From Lachnospiraceae bacterium (GTDB lineage Bacteria > Bacillota > Clostridia > Lachnospirales > Lachnospiraceae): a DNA stretch of 16,261 bases. Positions 7,544-13,956 of this stretch are shown here, piece after piece (the stretch's first letter is position 1; each line of letters begins with the position of its first letter). A model generated the notes under the pieces. That model searched no databases. It was not told the origin of the DNA and saw nothing but the letters and a program-made list of their open reading frames with translations. The DNA is taken from assembly GCA_021202715.1 (NCBI GenBank), contig JAJQCL010000170.1, forward strand, positions 1-16,261, given 5' to 3'. The translations under genes were made by a program, and so were the position numbers.

Positions 7544-8704
7544 ATGATACCTGCATTTACATTTGAGTTCCCGACCATCATTGAGTTTGGAGTAGGAAAA
7601 TCTCTGGAAATCATGACTGCTCTCGAAAGGGAGAAAGCCAGCAAGGTGCTTCTTGTCACGGATAAGGTATTACAGTCGATCGGTATTGTTGACCCCATTA
7701 AAAAAGTGCTGGAGGACAATAGCATAGAGTATGCGATTTATGACGATATTCAGCAGAATCCTCTGTCTACACAGGTGGATGCCTGTGCGAAAATGTGTAC
7801 GGAAATGAACGCCCAGGTAATTATTGCGATCGGCGGCGGAAGCTGCATGGATGTGGGAAAGGGTGCTGCAGTGGTGGCAACAAATGGCGGAGGCATCGAG
7901 GATTACATGCTGATGCGCGGAGATGATATGAAGGTGCCTGATAAGAAGTTCCTTCCGGTCATTGCCATTCCGACGACTTCGGGAACCGGTTCAGAGGTTT
8001 CGGACTGTGTTGTTATCACAGATCGCAGCAAGAAAAAGGATCTGATGCTTACCACGGAGATTGCGCCGAATTACGCATTCGTTGATCCGGCTCTGACCTT
8101 TAACGTGCCGAGAAATATTACCGCGAATACCGGACTTGATGTGCTGGGACATGCGGTAGAGGCCTATGCTTCGAACCTGGATAACAAGATCGCCGAACTG
8201 CTGGGCCTGGAAGCGATCAGGTTGGCTTTTGAGAATCTTCCCGCTGCGGTGGAGGGGAGCCAGGAGGCGAGAATTAATATGTCTCTGGCATCCATGTATG
8301 CGGGTATTGCGCAGTCCAAGGATGGATGCATTATTCCCCACGCCGTGAGCTGTCCGCTGTCTGTACTGCACAAGATCCCGCATGGTCTGGGAGTAGGCGT
8401 CGCACAGATCCCCAGCATCGAGTATACGAAGGACACAGTGCCGGAGAAATACTATGAGATCATGCAGTATCTCGGGGAGGAGTGCACGGTGGAAGATGCT
8501 GCGGATAAGCTGATTGAAAAGATCCATCAGCTCTTTACCGCCATCGATGTTTCAGAGAAGGTTGATATCGGACCTGTCACGGACGAGCAGATCCATAAAT
8601 TTGCTGAGGATGCCATGCAGGAGGTAGATATCGAGGGATGCCCTCGTCAGCCGGTGGATATTCAGGATCTGGAAGAGGTATTCCGTAAGATTCTGGTTCT
8701 GTAA
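7544..8704 (+). CDS. Iron-containing alcohol dehydrogenase
   Basis: A 386-residue group-III (iron-dependent) alcohol dehydrogenase, interconverting an alcohol and aldehyde/ketone with NAD(P). The nucleotide-binding motif GGGSCMDVGK is at 97-106 and the conserved TSGTGSEVS at about 145-153. Metal ligands by family position are Asp199 and His203 (GLDVLGHAVEAY), His266 (PHAVSC) and His280 (IPHG). The spacing is identical to E. coli FucO (196/200/263/277, from memory), so iron binding should be intact. The usual second His of the HxxxH motif is Cys270 here. A strong AAAGGAGG lies 5 bases before the ATG. It follows the aldehyde dehydrogenase gene and is followed by a strong hairpin, so it probably ends that unit. 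The substrate is unassigned. Confidence 0.92.
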   Translation: MIPAFTFEFPTIIEFGVGKSLEIMTALEREKASKVLLVTDKVLQSIGIVDPIKKVLEDNSIEYAIYDDIQQNPLSTQVDACAKMCTEMNAQVIIAIGGGSCMDVGKGAAVVATNGGGIEDYMLMRGDDMKVPDKKFLPVIAIPTTSGTGSEVSDCVVITDRSKKKDLMLTTEIAPNYAFVDPALTFNVPRNITANTGLDVLGHAVEAYASNLDNKIAELLGLEAIRLAFENLPAAVEGSQEARINMSLASMYAGIAQSKDGCIIPHAVSCPLSVLHKIPHGLGVGVAQIPSIEYTKDTVPEKYYEIMQYLGEECTVEDAADKLIEKIHQLFTAIDVSEKVDIGPVTDEQIHKFAEDAMQEVDIEGCPRQPVDIQDLEEVFRKILVL

Positions 8705-8716
8705 GGGCAAGGAGAG

Positions 8717-8749
8717 CGGTGAGGGGCGGGAATTCCCGTCTCCTCACCG
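8717..8749 (+). terminator. Strong hairpin after the alcohol dehydrogenase gene
   Basis: CGGTGAGG (8717-8724) pairs perfectly with CCTCACCG (8742-8749), with an inner CGGG/CCCG stem around AATT (8727-8738). It lies 12 bases after the stop codon. An A-rich rather than T-rich sequence follows, so it is not a textbook intrinsic terminator; termination, 3' protection or processing are all possible. Confidence 0.5.
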
Positions 8750-8762
8750 GAGAAAAGAAACT

Positions 8763-8820
8763 ACGTCGGAGGGGAGACGTGTAACCGAAACGTCATGCGG
8801 GTGGAAGTAAGGACACCCGC
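8763..8820 (+). other. Structured spacer ahead of the symporter genes
   Basis: Two further potential hairpins follow the stop-proximal one. ACGTC (8763-8767) pairs with GACGT (8776-8780) around a GGAGGGGA loop, and GCGGGTG (8797-8803) pairs with CACCCGC (8814-8820) around a 10-base loop. ACGT cores recur at 8763, 8777 and 8790. No known riboswitch class was recognised and no clear promoter was found. Confidence 0.3.
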
Positions 8821-8882
8821 GGCGCAGCAAATCCATGAAAAGAAAGGAATGCATGGCTGGAAGGCTGTGCGAGGAATAGCAC

Positions 8883-9155
8883 GTGAGCCCAAAGAAGATA
8901 AAATGGTTTCGAATCATTATGACGGTTCTTATTTGTATTTGTTGCTTTATTTTAGTTTGTCCTCCGATTGTGGAGCTGTTTGACCGCAACGATATCTGGG
9001 TTGGCTTTATGCCTCTGTCCCAGTTCTTCATTATTTTTTTTACGGGTCTGGTTGTCGTTTTGCTTTTTATTATGTATAAATTTGATGCGAAATATGACAG
9101 CGATGAGTTTGATCTGGAAGAATTAATCAAAGAACAGGAGGGCAAACAGATATGA
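8883..9155 (+). CDS. Small two-helix membrane protein, DUF3311-like symporter partner
   Basis: A 90-residue protein with a basic N-terminus (MSPKKIKWFR), two predicted membrane helices (about 10-30 and 44-65) joined by a short loop with VCPPIVELFDRNDIWVGFMP, and an acidic cytoplasmic tail (DSDEFDLEELIKEQEG). This plan, with a Pro-containing first helix end and a GxPL-like turn before the second helix, resembles DUF3311-type small subunits found beside SSS symporters; the family call is tentative. The start is GTG at 8883, supported by GAGGAA at 8871-8876, six bases upstream; the nearest in-frame ATG (8919) would cut into the first helix. It overlaps the symporter by 4 bases (ATGA), implying translational coupling and 1:1 production. 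Confidence 0.75.
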   Translation: MSPKKIKWFRIIMTVLICICCFILVCPPIVELFDRNDIWVGFMPLSQFFIIFFTGLVVVLLFIMYKFDAKYDSDEFDLEELIKEQEGKQI

Positions 9156-10699
9156 GTGATACTTTTATTTCCGTGGGATTATTGATCCTGTATTTTATTG
9201 TCATTCTTGTCGCCGCATTCGGGACAAAGACCGGTAAGATGCAGGAAAAGAGCATTGAAGAATTCGCGGTGGGAAATCGCGGCCTGGGATGGGTGACTGT
9301 GCTTTTTGTGATGATGGGTATATCTATTACGGCCTCCACCTTCACCAGCTGGTTTTCCTGGGGGACTGAAGAAGGGTTGATTCCACAGTATTATTTTGTC
9401 CTCAGTACACTGGGATTTCTCTTCTCTTATGTTTATGCCAGGAAGATCTGGATCTGGGGGCGAAAATTCAATTTACTGACACAGCCGGATTTCATTCAGC
9501 TTCGTTATGAATGTCGTCCTCTGACTCTGTTTTTTGCTGCCTGCAGTATTCTCATCGAGGCGCCCTGGGTAATTATGGAATTTGCCTCTATGGGAATGGT
9601 TATACAGGCTGTTACGCATGATGCAGTCGGAGCCAAAATAGGGACCGTTATCGTAGGCATTGTGGTGGTGAGTTATATTCTTTACAGCGGCATGAAATCG
9701 GTTGCAGTCACAGAACTTGTTCAGGGAGTCATTAGTTCTGCAGTGATCGCGATTGGATTTATCTTTGTGGTATATCGTCTCTGGGGTGGATTCGGTCCGC
9801 TGTATCAGCAGGTGATGGAGGCGGCTCCCGATAATTTGCTGATATCCCATGGAGGGGATTATACCTATGAGCACTGGTGTTCTCTGATTATCACCGGAAC
9901 TCTGGGCATCATGGCCTGGGCAAGCTTTTTCAGCAGGATTTATACTTCCAAAAGTGTTACGGATGTAAAACGTGTTTCTGCCTGGAGCGCGGTGATTTGT
10001 TTCATCTTCAGCGTTATGCTCTACACTGTTGCCCTGGGATCTACAACGATTCAGTCTGCGGTAGATGCGATTGGTTCACAGACGTCTCTGTTTGTTGTCG
10101 CTGATCTGGCATTTGGCCCGGTATTTTTAGGCTTTTGCGGGATCGTTGTGGTGGCAGCCGGTATGAGTATGGTATCGGTTATCATGAATTCCCACGGAGT
10201 CATTATCTCGGAGAATTTCATCAAGCCTTTTTATAAAAAAGGAGAACTCTCTTCTGAAACACGTCTGAAAATTGCCCGTTGGTCGCTGCTGATCTATTCT
10301 GTCATCGGTATTGGTATCTCCCTGGCGGATTTGCCGGCTCTGTATAACATTGCTATCATAGTCAACGAAGGCATCTGCCAGGTGGTTCCAGTTCTGGTGT
10401 TCGGTATGTACTGGAAGCGCTCCAACAAATACGGTGCTCTTGCCGGTTTCGTAGCGGGACTTGTTGTGGCTATCAGCTATGCGGCTCTGTCCGGCAGTGT
10501 GACATGGAATGGCGGTATGGTTGGCCTGGCGGTTAATATTGTTATCCATGTCGCCTGTGGATTTATTTTCCCGAAGGATCCTCATGTAGATGAACTTTTT
10601 GAGGTTGTTAAAAATTATAACGCCAAAGAAGAGGCACTTGCTGCCGCATTAAAAGCGAAAAATAAGGAGGCAGCAGCTGCGAAAGAGTCGATGGAGTAA
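9152..10699 (+). CDS. Sodium:solute symporter (SSS family)
   Basis: A 515-residue polytopic membrane transporter of the SSS family (relatives of PanF, PutP and SglT), expected to have about 13 membrane segments and to import a small solute with Na+. Recognisable features are AVGNRGLGWVTV near residues 31-42, the ITASTF segment that follows, the GMKSVAVTELVQG motif around 178-190 (typical of the family core), and a C-terminal block of TM helices. The tail ends in an Ala/Lys/Glu-rich, probably helical stretch (about 487-515). The gene is clearly more AT-rich than the flanking acnX and hut genes. It is coupled by a 4-base overlap to the small membrane protein upstream. It stops 11 bases before the converging regulator gene. 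The substrate is not readable; it could serve the ALDH/ADH pathway or hut (inference). Confidence 0.88.
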   Translation: MSDTFISVGLLILYFIVILVAAFGTKTGKMQEKSIEEFAVGNRGLGWVTVLFVMMGISITASTFTSWFSWGTEEGLIPQYYFVLSTLGFLFSYVYARKIWIWGRKFNLLTQPDFIQLRYECRPLTLFFAACSILIEAPWVIMEFASMGMVIQAVTHDAVGAKIGTVIVGIVVVSYILYSGMKSVAVTELVQGVISSAVIAIGFIFVVYRLWGGFGPLYQQVMEAAPDNLLISHGGDYTYEHWCSLIITGTLGIMAWASFFSRIYTSKSVTDVKRVSAWSAVICFIFSVMLYTVALGSTTIQSAVDAIGSQTSLFVVADLAFGPVFLGFCGIVVVAAGMSMVSVIMNSHGVIISENFIKPFYKKGELSSETRLKIARWSLLIYSVIGIGISLADLPALYNIAIIVNEGICQVVPVLVFGMYWKRSNKYGALAGFVAGLVVAISYAALSGSVTWNGGMVGLAVNIVIHVACGFIFPKDPHVDELFEVVKNYNAKEEALAAALKAKNKEAAAAKESME

Positions 10700-10710
10700 A
10701 GATTCTTTGC

Positions 10711-13305
10711 TCAGGATTCCGTCTCAGGTAAGGAAAAAGGCAGGTTATCGAGACACTTGTGCGCTTCCTCCAGATACTCCTCTGCAGACAAAGGCAACAG
10801 CCTGTCGAAGGCAGCTTCTCCGCTTTTTTTCAGAAGCCAGGACAGGAGTGCCAGGGAGCCCTCGTTCAGCGGTGAGCCCAGTTTTCCCGCATCCGCCTGT
10901 GCCTGTGAGAGAAAGCGGGCGGCTTCCTCCGGCTCACCCTGACGGAAGGCCAGCCAGGAGGAGGAGACGTACGCGATGGTCCGCCCCATGTATACAGGAG
11001 AATTCTCATACAGCGTCCGCGCCCGTGTCAGAGTCTCAGAGGCTTCTCTGAATCGTCCCAGCCCGATATAAGCCTGCGCCAGGTTTGTGTAGAAGGTGGG
11101 GTTCTCCATCTCTTCCCGGTCATTGCACAGGTCGATTGCTCTTTGATATAATTCGATCGCTTCTTCATAATTTTCCTGGCGGAGCTGATTTTCTCCCAGA
11201 TAATTGTAGCAGGCGGCCAGGTTGATGGTATAGGTAGACAGCTGCAGGGGGGCTCTCTGGAAGGCGTCGATGGCTTCATTCAGGAAACGGTCGGAGGTCT
11301 CATAGTCTCCGGACATGGAGTAGTAAAGTCCCCAGAGTCTCTTGCCGACGGCCCGCTCGCTGATGGAGGAGAGCCCTTCTTCGATCTGCCGGCAATGCTC
11401 CAGAGCATCCCGCATGGTGGGAAGCTGCCAGGTCTGAATGCCGTAGAAGACCAGCTGCCGGTAGAAGGACAGATGCAGTTCCGGGCTTGTGCGGACATAC
11501 GGGTTGTCCTTGAGGATGTGATAAATGTGCGGCAGCCCCTTCTCATAATCGCCCCGCTGGATACAGGTTCGGCCAATCGTCAGATAGAGACGGCACTCCG
11601 CTTCATCATAGGGAATCTGATCCGGGTACAGGCTGTAATAGCGGGAAAGTTCCCCCTTCAGCTCCTCCAGAGAGAGGAGAAACTGGCTCTGGTCGGGCAG
11701 ATCGTCATCTACGGGAATCCGCAGCTTGGGATACAGCTCATAGTTAAGCTGGGAGTAGGCCTGAAGCTGCCGGATCTGATAATACAGACTTTTGGCGGGA
11801 TTGCCGCCCTTCCGGTGATGGTAGATCAGCTGCGAATACCAGTTGCTGTTATGCGGAGAGGGGAGCTGCTCCAGGTAATCGGCGATACGGTTATGATAGA
11901 TGCGAGCTCTCGAAGGGGAGAGCGTGTTGCGCACATATTCCCGCATCTTGGGGTAGAGAAACAGAAAATGTATCTGTCCTTTCTGCTCCCGTTCTGTGAT
12001 AAAATCGTCTTCTTTCAGACTCTCTACGTTGTCCAGGAGTGTGAGCATATCCATGCCGGTGATGGCCAGAAGCAGCTCGAGGGTGACGTAATCGTGAAAG
12101 CAGGAGATCAGTTCGAGGATTTTTCGCTGCTCGTGACTTAAGGCGGTCAGCCGGGCTGTCAGGATATCCTGGGCGCGGCCGGAGATGTCAGGGTGCTGGG
12201 GGTTGGTCTCCAGGTTGTCCAGAATGATGGAAAGGAAGAAGGGATTTCCCTGGCTTTCCGCATAGACCTTCTTCAGGAGACGGGGAGAGGGTTCCTGGTC
12301 ACCGGTATAGCGTATCATGAGATCCCGCACATCTTCTATGGTGAAGCGTTCCAGGATCATTTTGCGTACCTGACGCTGACAGACCAGGTTGTTGACATAT
12401 TTCTCCCATTTCTCGGAGAGATGCAGGGGACAGGTGCAGAGAATCAGGATGTTTTCGTCACAGGCGCGTACCAGGGCGGACAACCATTCCGCGCTCAGAG
12501 AGTCTGCGCAGTTCAGATTATCCAGATACAGCACAATGGGAACAGACTCCCCGACCAGAGACAGGAGCTTGATGGCACTGTTGCGGGCGGCGCGGTAGTT
12601 GTAGGAACCGGCGACGTCCTGAGGGAGCTCTTCCAGACTGCCCAGTGTCTCCAGCATGGGGAACAGAGATTCCACGGAGCGGGTGTAGCGGGTGGGAATC
12701 TTCACCGGATGCGTCTGTAAATAGCGGTTGAGCTGGAAGAAAAGGGTATTCCAGGGATGCAGAGGAATGTTCTGTTCCGACTCAAAGCACTCGGTCTGGA
12801 GAATCAGCACATCGCTGTCCCGCAGCTCCTGAAGAAAATGCTGGCACAGGTAGGATTTGCCGGAACCCTTTTCCCCCTGAATAAACAGGGTGCTGCCGCG
12901 GTGCAGGAGCAGCTGCTGAAATGCCTGCCGCAGGGTAGACAGCTCCCGGGCGCGGCCGGCCAGCAGAGGTTCGTCGTGCCGGTGTACCGGCCGGGTTTCA
13001 GAGCGGTTCCAGGCCTGGATCAGTTCGCGGTAGAGCTGCTCGAGGTTCTGACTGGGCGTCAGATCCATTTCCTCTTTAATGATCTCTACGAGATTTTCAT
13101 AGCACTGGATGCCTTTCAGATATAATTTATTGTCCCGATAGGTCTCGATCATACATTGATAGATCTTTTCATCCAGAGGCTCCGCTTCAATGTAGCGCTG
13201 AAAGATCGCCTCCCGTCCGGCCACGTCGTCCGGGGGCAGAGCCCGGAAATGCTGCTCCATCTGATTCAGGTATTCTGTGAGGCAGTGGGAGCGGCACAGG
13301 TTCAT
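10711..13305 (-). CDS. Surviving C-terminal frame of the SARP-type regulator
   Basis: The longest ATG-initiated frame downstream of the TAG: 864 residues, beginning MNLCRSHC. It keeps most of the BTAD domain, the whole ATPase domain and the TPR region but lacks the winged helix. If expressed alone it should not bind DNA by the normal route. The ATG at 13305 has no good ribosome site at proper distance (a GAAGGATT lies about 20 bases upstream), so efficient internal initiation is unlikely. It is listed because an automatic annotation may report it as the gene. Confidence 0.5.
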   Translation of the reverse strand: MNLCRSHCLTEYLNQMEQHFRALPPDDVAGREAIFQRYIEAEPLDEKIYQCMIETYRDNKLYLKGIQCYENLVEIIKEEMDLTPSQNLEQLYRELIQAWNRSETRPVHRHDEPLLAGRARELSTLRQAFQQLLLHRGSTLFIQGEKGSGKSYLCQHFLQELRDSDVLILQTECFESEQNIPLHPWNTLFFQLNRYLQTHPVKIPTRYTRSVESLFPMLETLGSLEELPQDVAGSYNYRAARNSAIKLLSLVGESVPIVLYLDNLNCADSLSAEWLSALVRACDENILILCTCPLHLSEKWEKYVNNLVCQRQVRKMILERFTIEDVRDLMIRYTGDQEPSPRLLKKVYAESQGNPFFLSIILDNLETNPQHPDISGRAQDILTARLTALSHEQRKILELISCFHDYVTLELLLAITGMDMLTLLDNVESLKEDDFITEREQKGQIHFLFLYPKMREYVRNTLSPSRARIYHNRIADYLEQLPSPHNSNWYSQLIYHHRKGGNPAKSLYYQIRQLQAYSQLNYELYPKLRIPVDDDLPDQSQFLLSLEELKGELSRYYSLYPDQIPYDEAECRLYLTIGRTCIQRGDYEKGLPHIYHILKDNPYVRTSPELHLSFYRQLVFYGIQTWQLPTMRDALEHCRQIEEGLSSISERAVGKRLWGLYYSMSGDYETSDRFLNEAIDAFQRAPLQLSTYTINLAACYNYLGENQLRQENYEEAIELYQRAIDLCNDREEMENPTFYTNLAQAYIGLGRFREASETLTRARTLYENSPVYMGRTIAYVSSSWLAFRQGEPEEAARFLSQAQADAGKLGSPLNEGSLALLSWLLKKSGEAAFDRLLPLSAEEYLEEAHKCLDNLPFSLPETES

Positions 13306-13512
13306 CCATTCGTCGTATTCGTAGGAATCCTTCAGGGAGAAGCCGTAGAGAAAGGCGCTGTGATAGACTGAAGGATCATTGCTCTTGGTGAGTTGATCTG
13401 TGTCAATCGCAAAAGAGACCTCCGGATTCAGCTGGAGGAGCTGATTCTGAGGAGAACTGAAGGGGTCGAAGCCGAAGGACGTATTGATCGTATAAAGGGC
13501 GTTCCGCAGGTT

Positions 13513-13515
13513 CTA
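13513..13515 (-). other. In-frame amber codon in the regulator's DNA-binding domain
   Basis: Minus-strand codons read CGC TAG AAC CTG CGG, that is R-stop-N-L-R, in a segment where SARP proteins usually show a polar or basic residue. One base change restores CAG (Gln), AAG (Lys) or another sense codon. No frame change is needed on either side. Confidence 0.85.
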
Positions 13516-13752
13516 GCGGGCAGCCTCGTCGGGCTGGCCGCCCCACAGAAGACTCGCCAGTGTCGTACGGGTGGCATTCTTTTCCACCGCCATATAGTAG
13601 AAGAGCGCCTCCGCCTTCTTCAGAGAGAAGACGATCGGTTTTCCTTTGTATTCGATGGAGGGCGGGGTCTGCAGCATATGGACCTGAATCAATTCCATGA
13701 AGGTCACCTCCGGGACGAAAATAAAATAACTTTAAAGTGCCAGATGCTTTGT

Positions 13753-13781
13753 ATTCTAAAGCGAATAAAGAGAAAAAGCAA
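13753..13781 (-). promoter_or_regulatory. Candidate promoter of the regulator gene
   Basis: On the minus strand, TTGCTT (13781-13776) and TAGAAT (13758-13753) are separated by exactly 17 bases, about 55 bases ahead of the regulator's ATG at 13698. The ribosome site GGAGG is at 13711-13707. This is a good constitutive-looking pair, though evidence is sequence only. Confidence 0.5.
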
Positions 13782-13828
13782 GAGCAAATCTCTGGTTCGT
13801 CAAGATTTCACGGAAAAGTCCATAAAAA

Positions 13829-13871
13829 AGACGAGAAAATAGACGTTTTGTTGACGGAGCGTCTCTATACT
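13829..13871 (+). promoter_or_regulatory. Candidate SARP-type operator and -10 box of hutU
   Basis: AGACG at 13829-13833 and 13841-13845 and TGACG at 13852-13856 are direct repeats spaced 12 and 11 bases, followed by a -10 box TATACT at 13866-13871. No -35 hexamer lies at the normal distance from this -10. SARP activators are known to bind heptamer direct repeats with an 11-base period ending about 8 bases before the -10, and the spacing here (7 bases after the last heptamer) fits closely. The start codon is about 80 bases downstream. Confidence 0.45.
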
Positions 13872-13881
13872 GTGATTCATA

Positions 13882-13909
13882 GCAGGGAAAACCTGCGGTA
13901 TTTTCGCAG
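13882..13909 (+). other. Overlapping alternative hairpins in the hutU leader
   Basis: GCAGG (13882-13886) can pair with CCTGC (13892-13896), and CTGCG (13893-13897) with CGCAG (13905-13909). The shared CTGC means only one can form at a time. They lie at the expected 5' end of the hutU transcript. A stabilising or attenuation role is speculative. Confidence 0.25.
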
Positions 13910-13956
13910 ATCAGAGAAGACAGTAGGAACACAAACCTAAGAAAGCGAGGCAAGGA

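Larger units (their letters stand above)
10711..13698 (-). pseudogene. SARP-type regulator (wHTH-BTAD-AAA-TPR), split by in-frame TAG
   Basis: A 995-codon reading frame, continuous except for one TAG at codon 62 (13513-13515). In order it has an N-terminal winged helix (1-~100, including KAEALFYYMAVEK and TLASLLWGG, then ARxNLRNALYTI across the stop), a BTAD helical domain (~105-240), an AAA/NTPase domain with Walker A GEKGSGKS (275-282) and Walker B-like IVLYLDN (~388-394), and a C-terminal TPR region (~820-940). This is the architecture of large SARP/AfsR-like activators. The ATG at 13698 is preceded by GGAGG with an 8-base spacer. The homology runs unbroken across the TAG in the same frame, so the simplest reading is a CAG or AAG codon changed to TAG, or a read error. 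TAG ends four other genes here, which argues against recoding. It lies divergent from hutU and was probably its activator (inference). Confidence 0.8.

Noticed and set aside
8795..8983. 62-codon open frame overlapping the small membrane protein
   Set aside because: Wrong frame relative to the GTG gene with its ribosome site and ATGA coupling; it lacks a ribosome site of its own and runs out of frame into the helices.
11395..12720. Plus-strand open frames (248 and 175 codons) within the regulator region
   Set aside because: They are antisense to the ATPase/TPR coding sequence, whose motifs (Walker A, Walker B) are clear on the minus strand.
13513..13515. Pyrrolysine insertion at the in-frame TAG
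   Set aside because: TAG is used as the plain stop in at least four genes of the window, and the regulator family has no known pyrrolysine; kept only as a remote possibility.
13705..13707. GTG start for the regulator three codons before the ATG at 13698
   Set aside because: GGAGG abuts this GTG with no spacing, whereas it is 8 bases from the ATG.
13851..13871. TTGACG and TATACT as an ordinary -35/-10 pair for hutU
   Set aside because: Only 9 bases separate them, too few for a sigma-A promoter; the TGACG fits better as part of a direct-repeat operator.
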